The notes under the pieces are model-generated. The model saw only the letters and a program-made list of their open reading frames with translations, had not been told where the DNA came from and searched no databases. Both the position numbers and the translations under genes were made by a program. 64,000 nucleotides of DNA, from the NCBI GenBank assembly GCA_009760855.2, contig WPIO01000098.1:1069501-1133500 (forward strand), given 5' to 3'. Positions within the stretch are counted from its first letter, which is position 1. Each line of letters begins with the position of its first letter. This document shows, piece by piece, positions 13,300-24,784 of the stretch. The DNA comes from Cristatella mucedo. Taxonomy: Eukaryota; Bryozoa; Phylactolaemata; Cristatellidae.

Positions 13300-14975
13300 G
13301 TTAGGAGAGCAGTTGAGGTAGTGAGTAGCATAGAAGTAGCAGTTCAGGACCGCTGAAAAAAATGTGCCACAGTCGGCAGTTGGAGAGTAGATGTCGTTGC
13401 GTAAGAATTGTGGAAGCGAGTTCCACAGTCTAGGACCTGCAGAGCTAAAGCTTCTGTCGCCAACTGTCTTTAAGCGGAGGAATGGGGCAGCTAATTTATT
13501 TTCCACACAGGACCTGAGGGCGCGAACAGGCTGAAACTGATGCAGCAGTTCAGCTAGGTATGAAGGAGCCAAGCCGTGGCGGGCCTTGTGGGTCAGCGTA
13601 AAAACTTTGCTCCGTATCCTTTGCTCAACCGGCAACCATTCTAGCTTTTTCAGCAAAGGAGACACGTGCTCAAACCGCTGGGACTTGAAGACCAGCCTTG
13701 CAGCCATATTCATAGTCCGCTGTAGTGCCATAATAGCCTTCTTTGGTAGCCCAGCCGAAAGGGAATAACGATAATCAAGCCGAGACAGAACTAGAGAGCT
13801 AGTTAAATTTTTTACACGCCACTGTGGGAGACAGCTTCTAATCTTGGATAGGGATCGGATGTGATGGCTAGCTGTAGAGGCAGTCTTCTGAATGAAGCTT
13901 TTGAAATTGAGGCAGCTGTCGAACACGACACCTAGATTGCGAGCACGTGGTGAAGGTCGCACAATAGCATCACCTATTAGAACAGCAAAGCCTTTTAATC
14001 CAGCCACACGCATAGGGTGTCCTATGAGAAGCAGTTCGGTTTTATCGTCATTTAATTTCAAGAAGTTTTCCGACATCCAGGATCGAATATCGGCACGGTA
14101 AGCATTCAGTTTCTCAGTTGCTGCAGCCGATTCCGACGGTTTAAATGACAAATACAAGTGAGTATCGTCAGCATAGAAGTGATATCCTATTCCATGGGCC
14201 TTATCACTTTTACCAGAGGTTGCGTTTAAATGGAGAACAGCAAGGGACCAAGTACAGACCCTTGAGGGACTCCACAGGTGTGACCCTTTTCATGTCTGAG
14301 ACCTGACCCCCACACGACACGGATTAAAGACGATAAGACAAGTAGGATTTAAACCACGCCAGTGCTTCGTCTGCCAGACCGATCGTTGTTCTCAATCGTC
14401 CAAGCAGAACTTCGGGATCAATGGTGTCGAAGGCAGCAGACAGATCTAGCAGAGCTAAGGCAGTGACATTCCCGTCGTCGTTGCCACGTAGAATGTTACC
14501 GTTAACACGGAGGAGAGCAGTTTCAGTAGAGTGCTGCCTCTGGAAACCTGATTGAAATGTTTTTGACATTCCATTATTTTCAATATGTTCAACTAGCTAC
14601 TTAGCAACAATTTTTTCAAGAATCTTTGATAAAAACGGAAGAAGGGAAACTTGACGATAGTTTGCTAGGGCCTCTGTGTAATCCAGGCTTTTTAAGAATA
14701 GGTTTAACGATTGCCGATTTGAAGGACTTGAGGACGACCCCTTTTCCCAAAGAAGCATTACAAATCTTGGTTATGGCAGGGCTAAGTTGGTCTGCAAGTG
14801 AAGACCACAGAGATGAAGGTATAGGGTCTTCAGGAGACGAGCTCTTTTTGCTAGACCTTATTAAGGCAGCCACATCACAGGCAGAAACATCGGAGAACCT
14901 TTTAAGAAAGGTCACAGGTTGAGGAACGGCGATTGCTTTGGTCGGAGGGGGCCTAATTGAGGCACGAATGTGCAC
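13300..14975 (-). pseudogene. LINE-A reverse transcriptase, frameshifted
   Basis: Three open pieces (14975-14616, 14569-14324, 14157-13186) carry RT palm and finger motifs in order and the long C-terminal domain shared by CR1/L2/Jockey-group elements. The catalytic YADD is intact near 14190-14170, but the PQGSVLGPLL piece ends in a TAA at FSI. Confidence 0.85.
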
Positions 14976-15259
14976 AATTTTTTCAGTAAAGAAGGCTGTT
15001 CGAAAGCTGAAAACTTTTCGGCTGAGCCCTTAATATCTGGGGAGTCAGACCTGGCAGCATTGGCCAGTAAATGGTTTACTGTCTTATAAATCTGTTTAGT
15101 GTCCGACCGGCCGGAATTCAGTTTTCTAATGAAAAAAAAGCACTGGTTTTTTTAAGCTTTCGGGTGTAAACTCGAAGGAAGTCTTTAAAATTGACTAGGT
15201 CTGCCTCAGACCCCGATTACTTGAAACGACGTTCCAGTCTGCGCTTAACACGGCGCATG

Positions 15260-16045
15260 TTAAGGAGTTTTTTTTGTAAATTGAAAGCAATCTCGACGAC
15301 TTTGAACACGGATAGAGCGAACGGGAGCATGCTTGTCAAGAGCACTCCTGAGTGTCATGTTCATCGCATCAGTGAGGGTATCGAGGCTGCCGGTCGAGTC
15401 TGAATGCATATCAAGAAGGCCTGCATCACAAACAGATTTCAAAAACTTGTCCAAGTCAATGCTTTGTAAGTTACGTCGTTTAGCAAATTTGACATTACCC
15501 TGCACGTACGAGGGAGCAGGAACAGTAAACGAGACCGAACAATGATCTGAGAGGGTCAGGGGGCAAACCACAAAGTCAGTGGGGAGGACATCCTTAGTGA
15601 TCACGAGGCCTAGAATGTGGCCACCGACGTGGGTGCTATGATTAACGTGTTGGGCCAAACCAAGATTCTCCAGGCAGTCAAGAAATGAGCGGACCTGGCT
15701 GTTGCTAGGGTTGTCAACGTGAATATTGAAGTATCCTACAATCAGTAGCGGCCTGTCACACACAAATATTTTAGCAAGGAACTCTGAAAACTCCTCTATA
15801 AACAAGTTTAGACAGCCAGAAAGAGGCCGGTATATCACAACGGTGAGAGGCATTGTCTTTGATGAAGACCTGATAGCAACCGATTCGAACGATGACCCAT
15901 GCGAGAAACTGCACATTTTATAGCCAAACGATTTGCGAACAACAATTGCAACCCCGCCACCAACCTTGTCAGAACGCATGGACTGATAGAATGAGAACCC
16001 GGGTGGGGTGGTCTCGGAAATACAGCTACTGGAACAAGGCGTCAT
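15260..16045 (-). pseudogene. LINE-A endonuclease (EEP/APE-like) fragment
   Basis: An open frame of about 260 codons carries most of an apurinic-type endonuclease domain, ending in the conserved SDH region. The first ~50 residues with the catalytic Asn/Glu start are missing, and the GDFN motif reads GYFN, so it would not be active. It continues in frame past the domain for about 90 residues of linker (KHAPVRSIRVQSR). Confidence 0.85.
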
Positions 16046-16749
16046 CCAGGTTTCGGTAAGCAGAAATGCATCTAGCTTCTCCTCAATAGGAAAAAATTAA
16101 ACGATATGCAGCTAGACATTGCTATATGTTTAGGTAATTCCCTTAGCTCGCCAGCACGAGATAGGTCCCGGACTGCATTTACTGATCATACCCATTCCTC
16201 GTTGTGCCGTTAACACGAACCTACATCAAACTCTGCAGTTGATTTTAATCAGCAGCTAGCTTCGTGTATTACGTTTCCGATGTTTTCTATCCAGTTGATT
16301 CGAGTCGTTCTTACAAACAGCATGCCGTAGGCAGACCTAACTTATTCAGAATTCATTCTTGGTTCAGGAAATATACAATTTTAATTAAGTCTAGCATAAA
16401 AGTGGGGAGACTTTTGACGGGTTGTACGTGCAAAGGGGCAACTCAAATTCTAAAGCTTCAATATTAACGTGCGTGACTACGTTAGCGCCCCACCTGCATC
16501 CGTTAGGGTGATTCGGAGTTGTCCATTCTTGCGGGAGAGAATGTCTATTGGCATCCGAAATCCGCTTAGTCTGTAAGTTTCCGTAGAAAGCTTTGCTGCC
16601 TCATCTCTTATTCTTTGAGGCTCTGTCTATTTTTAGACAGAGATGCATTACTGGCTGTTTTCGGTCACCCAAAGCCTTGTCATTTACACAAAATGCCAGC
16701 TAGTGTTGTGCACATATTTTAGATTATCCTTTTTAAAATACATTTAGAG

Positions 16750-18620
16750 TACACTTATTCGCTTAAAACCTGGCTTGAATTGACTTGACTATCAAGACTT
16801 GAAATGTAAATACATGCGATTAGATCGTCTGCTAGAACTCGTCCCAGTGATTTTGATAAGAATAGTAGAAGGAAAACCTGGCAGAATCTGCTTAAGTTTA
16901 TTTGGTCTAGTGCGTTTAGCTGCATTCCTGAGTAGTGAGTTTCCTGACTGAAGCTTTTTTGGAACTTGCTAAGACATGCCCTGAGGCTCATGACATATTT
17001 ATGAAGGAAGTCATTCATGGCAGCAGGAGATCTTAGAAGCAGGACAATGGAAATATTGTTCATTCAATCAGTTGTCTTTTTTATTGGGATATGGACTTTA
17101 GATAGTTACTAGTGTCCTTGAATGTAGACATTGATGAGCCTCGTGGAATTGAGGGACACGATTCCATGGGGGTGCTGCCATTCTTGGGAAGGATTCCATG
17201 ATTATGTCTATACTTTCGTCAAAAAAGCTAGGGATGCGATCAGTTAGAAAACTACAGGGATCACTAGGTAAAGAGCTAACTTGGGAATGGTTAAATAGAT
17301 GGTTGATCGTCGACATCAGCAGTTTTTAGATTGTACATATGTGATTCCAAAAGTTTTTTTTTATAAAAGCTAGACTTGACTTTACCACGATAGATTGGCA
17401 CGATCTACAGTAGTCCATGTTTGCCTGTCGATTGACAGTCAGTACCGATCTTGTGTATGCTTTTTCACGCTTGCACTTCTGAGATATAGCTAGTGCAATG
17501 TCTGTGGTAAGCCAAAGGCAGTCTGATTGAGGGTGTGTGCTACTAGTCAAAGGTGTAAAGTCATAGAGCTTGCTAGCTAGTGATGCTCGTGTTGTAGCAT
17601 TCTACTGTTGATTGCAGGTTGAAAGGGTGATTGAGCTGCAGAGGCATAGCGGATAGTCCCGAGAAAATAACATCGATGTCAAGGGTCTTGAAGTTTCGCG
17701 ATTGACTTGTGATTGTATATGAGGAGGAAGGCACTCAGTGTAGACCGAGTGATTTATGCATGTGGCCAAAGCGAGGAATTGGGTAATAATTAGTATTAAT
17801 AAAGGGCCACACTATAAGAAAATTTGGTTGAGTGTGTGACCCTTGCCGTGCACATGAGCCACAAGAAACAATAAGTCAGTAAACAAAATTTGGGGCTGAA
17901 GGCGTCAGATAAGTCATCAAATGAACGTGGAAATCACACATTCCGGATACTTCTGTCACGATATCGCATGACTTGACCGTATTTAAATAGAAATTAAAAA
18001 CGCACCTACTGATTACATCATTCAGTTGGTCCCTGTGATTAATCCTTTGTGTTCATGTGTGCTGACACGGTTGCATACTGCCACTAACCAAGCTTGAATG
18101 CTGACCCTGTGCATGTCGCTACTAACCATGTTGTTCATGTTGTTTATCAAGCATGATACCACCCACCTTTTAATCATGTTTCCTTTGCAGCAAATGCAAA
18201 GCACACAGAAAGAGATTGAGTTCTGAGAGGTCACTTTCTTGAGTGTATTATTATTATTTTTATTATAAGAATGACCGATTATTTAACACTGAATCGAATT
18301 GCAATCAGAGACATCTGAGATAACGGAATACTTTGTACCTGGTGGACGATGGACTACTGCAGCCATTGGTAACGTGTTTTGGGATGAAATCAGTGTAATA
18401 ACTTGAAAAGACTTATTGGACTGAACAGAACTCGGCTTGATATTGAAATTTGAGCTCGTGATAACAGCGACTCAACCTCCAGCTTTAATTTATCTAGATA
18501 AGATGGGTTTGTCGATATTGCATGTTTAATTGTCGGGCATTTTACCAACTTTAGTAACGTTTCAGTTAAGGCGGGTAGATTGCTGGATTTTTATGAAATA
18601 TGGGCACATATTAATGGGGA
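16750..18620 (-). mobile_element. Decayed LINE with endonuclease, linker and RT start
   Basis: Endonuclease remnant at 18600-18290 (GGVAVIT and VVHRPPGT readable in the reverse complement). A linker at 17550-17326 includes LWLTTDIALAISQKCKREKA and AYTRS, the 'PW.t.ei..ak..rr.aE..w' pattern. The start of RT at 17063-16755 shows LFLSKSLGRVLADDLIA. It is interrupted by a LINE-B tail at 17960-18262. Probably LINE-B or a close relative. Confidence 0.6.
17960..18262 (+). mobile_element. LINE-B 3' end
   Basis: The last coding bases, the UTR (TGTGCATGTCGC, CTAACCATG) and the hairpin tail with an ATT repeat, inserted in opposite orientation inside the older LINE at 16.75-18.62 kb. Confidence 0.78.
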
Positions 18621-18679
18621 ATTTATTGCCAATTGAGCAAAGATTCCAAAAGTAAGCGTTAAGTAAATAAATAAATAAA

Positions 18680-18852
18680 TGCTAGCTGATTTAACAGCCT
18701 CTTTTGTATAGCGACAGAAGAGCCTTTCCGGCTATCACCACCGATTGCAGTGGCGATAAAGAATTGCCCAGTGCAGGATTTGAGCCCACGTCCTCGGAGC
18801 CGAGGTCGTGAAAAGCAACTGCCTTACCTAGTGAGCCATTACGGCTTACCCA
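18680..18852 (-). mobile_element. SINE-2
   Basis: Same order of tRNA-like head, ATCGCCACTGCAA-type body and AAAGGCTCTTCTGTCGC 3' region, on the minus strand. Confidence 0.82.
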
Positions 18853-19189
18853 GAGTCATAGCAGGCCTGATGACAATTAAGTTAGAGTGATTCACAGCAA
18901 ATCTGGACAGATAACGGCTAATGGTTCGACACAATGCTATGAATACAAAATGAACGGGTACTCAGCAAGCAGCTCCAGCCAAACGAGAGGTGACTCAGCT
19001 CGGGGCTACGCCCTGGGTATGCTCCAGAGAACTTTTCTGTTGTTACTACATAATTCACACATTTTATTAACAGGAATAACATACAGGACTGCATTTTAAC
19101 TATGATAACAAAACAAAAAGTACGCATGGGCATAACTAATATGCAGGTTACTAGTCGCCGGCGTATGTCAGGCTGCCTCAGGCTTGGCA

Positions 19190-20890
19190 AGTCAAGCCTG
19201 AAGCAATAAGATTTTGATGTTCGCAGCTATTTAATGTCTGATTTGATTCGGTAAAAAACAGATGAGCTTTAAATAAGTTTCAGCAGTATTAGTTTCTGCA
19301 TACGATTAATATTCATAAAAGAATCCTATTCAAAAGCTTATTTTAGGCAAGACAAGGTTACTACACTACCTAGACTCTTTGCATTAAGATGGCCTGCATA
19401 GATCTGCACCTGCAGGGGTCCATTTAATTTTGGAGTAAACTAAAAAGTAAATGTCATCTGATTCAAACGTTGCCGCACATCTCTCTTCGTGTTTATCAGG
19501 CCAACCAAACCGGGTCAATATTACTGCAGCTGGTCAGGCTGCCAACGTCGGTAAGCGATTTTGACGGTGGAAAGCTGTGCAACGACGGTAAGCGCTGCAA
19601 TGACTGTATATGTAACCTGGGGCTGGCTAAAGTAAGGGTTTGGCATGTCCCGAGAATACGCAACATGATACCTTGGCCGGTTTTCTGTAACCAAGACCTT
19701 ACTTTTCCAACTGTACTGGCTTTGTCTCTTTTACACTCACACAAGATCCATGAAAACTGGCAGCCATGCCACCGGCGTCGTTGCTTTCCCTTCAATTTCA
19801 ATCAGCATCCATTCCGTCCTAAGAAGTACCAAACCTTGCATTGACTCCCTCCAACAAGCCAATGGTGGCAATCTATTCCTCACTGTCGATTCTTACTTTA
19901 TTTCTGATTTTTATGACCCAATTTTGATAACTTATTTCAGAAATGCTCTCTTCCACGTATCGAGTGCATTAATCTCCCTGGCCAGTCAGCTCCTTTGTGG
20001 GACGAACGTCCTGCATTGGCTGATTATCGTGCACATCAGATGTACATCTCACGGCTAAATGAGAGCAAGAGAACAACTAACTTGAGGAATAACATGTGCC
20101 ATAGAGATTACTGAAAGTGTACGGCTGTGCATTTGGTTAGCATCAACACAAAGCATGTACACAGCAACGTTGATGCCATGCCCAAGGGTCAGCAAGTGGG
20201 TCTCACGTTCAGATCAGATAAAGAAACAGAGATCATGAAACATAGGACCGCAGCAGTGCCAACGAGATTCGCATGGCTCAGTCAGCACCAAAATTGGATG
20301 AGGAGAATAGAAGAGCTACAGCTGACATGCAAAGATAATTGCCATGTTTAGAACTGAGCAATTTTTTATTACGGCCCGCACAGTGCATCGACTGGCTAGA
20401 ATGACAACCACGCAGAGATCACGTGCTTGAGCGAGTGAAAGCTCAAGAGCCGTCAATGGTATTTGGGTAGAAAGTTACCACGCCCACGTCCGATACCAGC
20501 AGCAACGGTGCCCTGAAAAAGAAACAGCAGCTGCTAGCATTGGCGCTTGCATGCCAGCCTGGCCAGGCCAAGAAAGAAGAAAGAAAAGCTGGGGAGAACG
20601 GGCCAGGGTAGAAGGCCGCGGCTCGTGCAGAGCTGCAGCTACCTACGTAGACTCGGTGGAAGCTCAAAGCTAGTGCCCCCCACCCACCATACTAGTGTCC
20701 CATTCATGATGACTCATGCGTGTATGCCCATTGACCTGTGCTTATGAAGCGCATTGCTAGCGCCGTTGTTCCGTCATCGCCTTTCCTCCAACACTCATCT
20801 CCCCCCACTCGCCATTGGCTCTGGCTTCCACTGTTTGTGATGTCGGGTGCAGCTGTTGACAAGCCTTCGTGTGTACGGCTGAGGAACAGT
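19190..20890. other. No supported gene
   Basis: Frames at 19470-19844 and 19750-20058 overlap in different frames and have no domain signal. The stretch lies between LINE debris and block A. Confidence 0.5.
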
Positions 20891-21415
20891 CTTGGTGAGG
20901 ATTCGCGAACGAATGAGACTGAGAGATAAAGCGGTCACGCTAGAGGGGGCTAGTTGACGTGGCTGAGTGTAGTAGAATAGAATGAGTACATAAAAACTGG
21001 GAGAACAAATTTTAGACACACTTTTTAAATACATCGTGCACGCTTTTGCTTCTGGAAGACGAGAGGTAAAAACACCAAACAATTGTCTGAGCAGCGTTCG
21101 CCTGTGCTTGATGGCAATATTGGCACAAGGTGTGCCCTGAACATCCACAAGCTAGGTTTGTTTACTTCTTCTCATTGGCTATGAAAGCCCGGAAGGTGGG
21201 GTGTTTGCTCTTGACGAACGTAGTCGTGATGTCAAATGTTTCAGTAAGCTTTTTTATTGCCAGCTACAAGAGGTGTTGATAAACGTTTAGGCTCGTCAGC
21301 CGCTTATTTTTATTGCAGTGCCTATAGAGACCTCAATGCGCTTGCCTATAATTTATGTGCTCACTCATACCATGAGGTCGGGCTCGCGGCATATACAAAG
21401 CACCCAGGGATAGTG

Positions 21416-21416
21416 C

Positions 21417-21459
<43 letters not shown>

Positions 21460-21466
21460 GGAGAGA
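21416..21466. repeat. (GA)n microsatellite
   Basis: GA dinucleotide run with AAAG and GGG interruptions; the equivalent in block B (near 51.11 kb) is only a short GAGAGAG. Confidence 0.93.
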
Positions 21467-21939
21467 TTAAGCACTCTTAAAGTGCTCTACTTTTATTCTC
21501 TATACAGTCAATTTACAAATCTCTTCAAGAGAATCAGTACCCAAGGGTGTGGGTATGGCAGAGTCGTGTATCATGGAAGAAAAAGCAAACAAATATCATG
21601 GTTAGGCTATCGTGCTACAGCAAACGAACAGACATTCGTGGCCATCAATTATTAAGACCGATGGCTATACACTTTCATCAAATTATGTACAGGTTAGCAA
21701 TAAAGGTACACGGGAATAAATATTCAAGTATCGCCAAACGTCAAGGTTGTGTAACTTAAACTTTATCATATAAAGTCAATACAGGCGGTAACTAAAATAG
21801 AGTTCCGTCTGTCAGCCAGCTCAAGTCTAATCATGTGAAGATTTTAATTTAGTGTGAGAATGGTGTGATGACTAGTAGTTAAGAAAACTTTGGTACAAGA
21901 GAAACCTGCAGGATAAAGGGGGTCTGCTAGGCAGGCTCG

Positions 21940-22115
21940 GTCGTCCCCTGGCTGTTAAGCCCGCATGTAAGGTGCTCACTCTTCACAACCCCAATCGTGG
22001 GTCCGAGTACTTCAGTAGGCGATTCTTTATCGATAGCAGCAGGCAGTGGTGATAGCCGTAAACATTCTTCTGTCGCTGTATAAATAAGCTGTTAAAGCAG
22101 CTAATTTTTTTGCAA
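21940..22115 (+). mobile_element. SINE-2, degraded (block A copy)
   Basis: Plus-strand copy with a damaged head but a clear body (AGTGGTGATAGCCGTAAA) and 3' part. A matching copy lies at 51.6 kb in block B. Confidence 0.7.
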
Positions 22116-22663
22116 GCGACTGACTTCACCAGTAAGCCAGACTGAGGCAGGTTATTCAAACCTCGACATCATCTATATCCATCAGGTTTTAAGGGTTATG
22201 ACCCTGGTTCCTGTTAAGCCGGGAATGTGCTTATGGAAGCAAAAGATAACAGAATATCTGCGAAGTCGGAAAAAAAAAACAATTTTCCACCAGAGCTCGT
22301 GCCCATAATCCTGTCCCGACGTCCGACTAAGCCGCCCTCATGGTCATCAGAAAATCGCTTCCTGCCTACATCGCCCAAGGAAATTTAAGAAAACTTGCCG
22401 CCTTACCAAACAGCAGGACATAATGCCGCACTCTCACACGGAGGTTAGTTCCGTGGAGGCGAGCAAGGCTTTCACACACAACCTATGAGAAATTAGGAAT
22501 GACAACCAGAAACGACAGCAGCAAGCATGGCAGCATGCGGCAGCCATAGCCCTAGTGGCCAGAATCACGGGGTCAATGACAAAGCTGACAAGCCAGCAGC
22601 GGTTCTTGCAGAAGCCACTTCTGCTTCAGTGGAAGAGGCCCACGGTAATGGTGCATCACTCAC

Positions 22664-22817
22664 CGAGCTCATTCTTATGCCTCGACCGATCGAATTCGGT
22701 CCGTTGGTCTTTTGACCGTACGATGACATGCTGAGTGCATCGACCTTCACGGAAAGCATATCCATCGGGGCAGCCATTGCTCCACCTTCGCAGGCCAAGT
22801 CGGCAATCGGCTTCGGC
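22664..22817 (-). CDS. Candidate exon, reading frame ambiguous
   Basis: Excellent acceptor (TTTTCTTGTCTCTGTAG) and donor CTCG|GTGAGT over 154 bases. Two frames are open. The one in phase with 23209 begins AEADCRLGLRRWSNGCPDGY; the other includes AAPMDMLSVKVDALSMSSYG. Block B (near 52.45 kb) has a stop in both frames. No domain recognised. Confidence 0.4.
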
Positions 22818-23208
22818 CTACAGAGACAAGAAAATGTAACTCAGTATCGGTAACCAAATTCGTGTGTAGCCCGCAGGAGCATATCCACAAGGTTTCTTGC
22901 CTCCAGATACTAAGGCCTATCAGAACGTTTGCACAGCCGTGGAGATTTAATCATTAAAAGCATCCAGGAAAATTGACAAAATTCAGTCGCACTTTGACAA
23001 GTTATTTCCTAGCCAAAAATTGTTCATCAATCAGCAGTAAACCCCTGAAATCGTCGCCACTCCACAAACTAATTGCTTGCTACCCGGGTGCGGAGCAAGC
23101 ACAGCAGCAGCGGCCTCATGAGTGGCCGCTGACGTTGCGATCATGGGGCACCGGTTCTCATTGACATCGCAGCCCCTGCTGACTTTGTGGCTAATTGCTG
23201 CTGCTCAC

Positions 23209-23322
23209 GTACAGACTGCAGCCACCACCAGAGGCAACCAGCTGCGGTTTCACAATCTGTTGAACTTTTGTGAGCTCAAAGAAGCGACCACGTTGGTACT
23301 CTTCAGAATCGAGGATCGGAAG
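23209..23322 (-). CDS. Candidate exon downstream of the TDRD5-like gene
   Basis: A strong acceptor (T-rich then CGCAG) and donor TAC|GTGAGC enclose 38 open codons: LPILDSEEYQRGRFFELTKV followed by QQIVKPQLVASGGGCSLY. The amino acid mix is that of a real folded protein rather than random translation, and the phase (0 to 0) joins the segment at 23612-23508. In block B the acceptor has become CGAAG. Family unknown. Confidence 0.5.
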
Positions 23323-23507
23323 CTGCGAAAAAATAATGAACAAAATCGGTCAAAGAGCGATCTGGCTCTGGGCGAGCCTAGGCAAAACCTCAGCAACGAG
23401 TGGTGGCAAAAGCACCGCCTAGCAGCTCAGGTAACAATATATTCTGTGATGCGTAAAGACAGAGGGGTTGACTCGCTCAAGCTTATAAAAAACAATGATA
23501 TACTCAC

Positions 23508-23612
23508 TTCCGGCATGTAGGCACTGTCAAATTGTCGAAACGCCTGTATCACCTGCTGATCCCGGCAGCCTCCTGCCACAAGCGCAGTACTGATACTGCA
23601 ACGAATCCGGTG
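23508..23612 (-). CDS. Candidate exon downstream of the TDRD5-like gene
   Basis: Acceptor GCTTGCAG and donor GAA|GTGAGT flank 35 open codons, including STALVAGGCRDQQVIQAFRQ and FDSAYMPE. A second acceptor GTTGCAG gives an alternative start at 23595 in another phase. It is phase-compatible with the next segment at 23322. It may be an alternative 3' exon of the TDRD5-like gene or part of a separate gene; no domain recognised. Confidence 0.45.
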
Positions 23613-23834
23613 CTGCAAGCGAGCTAGCCGTTTGAGCCAACACACAACCACAGGTAAAATGAAACTGGAGGCAGTGTGGCACAATTAGTAAAGCTAACTC
23701 GAAGTTCTTTGTGGGGATTACCTAGTCAACGTTTTTCTTCTAATTAGAAACACTCTTGCAAAAAAAAGTTTCATCTAAGCGAAATTGGTGGCACTCTAGG
23801 ATGCGAGGGAAATTTTGTGCAAACGAGTCATATC

Positions 23835-24235
23835 AGCCTTCTACATCTTTCGTATTTCTGCATCTCGTGGAAAGTCCAAACTTGGTCCACGCGATTCGTC
23901 GTTTGTATGCTTATGAATGTTGACACTGTGCGTGGGGCCGCAAACCACATTTGCATGATGATCCAGTGCCTGACACCTCTAAACATGTCATACTTGATGT
24001 CATCGAGCGTGCCACTACTAACCATGCCAAAATAATAATAATACTAATAATACACTTGATAAAGCGCCCTTAAAGAACTTAATCTACTCATAGGTACATC
24101 ATATTTCGCATGAAGGAAGCAAAATCATATGGTTAGTAGTGACATTCTCGATAAGCTCACAGAAATAGCATGGTTATGGGTGACATGCTCACGGTCAGCA
24201 AGACAGTTTAGTTACATCATGCTTCCTTTCCCTTT
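23835..24235. mobile_element. Two LINE-B 3' fragments in opposite orientation
   Basis: A plus-strand UTR piece at 23835-24030 (GTTGACACTGTGC, ACTAACCATG) is followed by a minus-strand tail and UTR at 24030-24235 with TGATAAAGCGCCC. Both are degraded. Confidence 0.6.
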
Positions 24236-24669
24236 GCAGGCACAAACCTGCTCAAAGACAAAATCCTGTACACACACGCGTACACGCAAGCAGAAGTTAT
24301 TGCCCTCTTTCACGCCCTCGTCCTCACGTGCACATACAGTCACATACGGAATGGTGAGAATACAGGCACACCCATCATGTTCGTGCATATATTCCTCCCT
24401 TCTTTCATTCCTGCAGCCGTGGCCACCACAAATACACAATGAAGTCCGGCACACGTTTCCATGAGAAATTCCTGCTTTTGGAAATATTTCTTAGCAGATA
24501 GTAGGCTGAATGAAGAGAATGTGCTTAGTTTAACGAAATGCAATTTTTCGAAGGCAAGATTTACAGGCCGGCATGATGGGAGTAATGCTAACTGAGACAA
24601 TTTCCAGTGTTCTGCATTCCTACTTTTGGGTGACACTAGGTTTTTGCGGGACATGACGCTGCCTGTAAT

Positions 24670-24784
24670 CTAGGCAACAAACAGATGCACCAGAGCCGCA
24701 ACTGCATCACTAAGACAGCCATACTCTTTCAGTTCATAGAGAATGATGCCAGAATAACCATCGTCGCCACATCGTAAGCCGAGC
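24670..24784 (-). CDS. TDRD5: Exon 11: probable terminal coding exon
   Basis: Acceptor TTTTTTGAAG, then one base that completes Arg in phase with exon 10. The frame reads LGLRCGDDGYSGIILYEL, then EYGCLSDAVAALVHLFVA and TAG. The same TAG is present at the corresponding place in block B (54339-54341). The alternative is a weak donor CTG|GTGCAT 18 bases before the stop, which would join in phase 0 to the exon-like segment at 23612. Confidence 0.55.

Larger units (their letters stand above)
13140..16090 (-). mobile_element. LINE-A (CR1/L2-like non-LTR retrotransposon), long decayed copy
   Basis: In element order: an endonuclease segment at 16085-15260 with ETW before MTPCSSSCISE, RSDKVGGGVAIVV, VIYRP, FNIHVD (first Asp of GDFN is Tyr) and a TH.GH.L.LVIT plus SDHCSVSF ending; a linker; then reverse transcriptase with KSAIVKPILKKPG, QSGFQRQHSTETALL, LLDLSAAFDTID, GVPQGSVLGPLLFSI and YADDTHLYL; then a C-terminal domain at 14157-13300 containing LWNSLPQFLRND. 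Frames break near 15260-14975, 14616-14569 and 14324-14157, so it is inactive. It lacks the start of the endonuclease. The 3' end has a short TGTA/ATGTA repeat. Confidence 0.9.
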
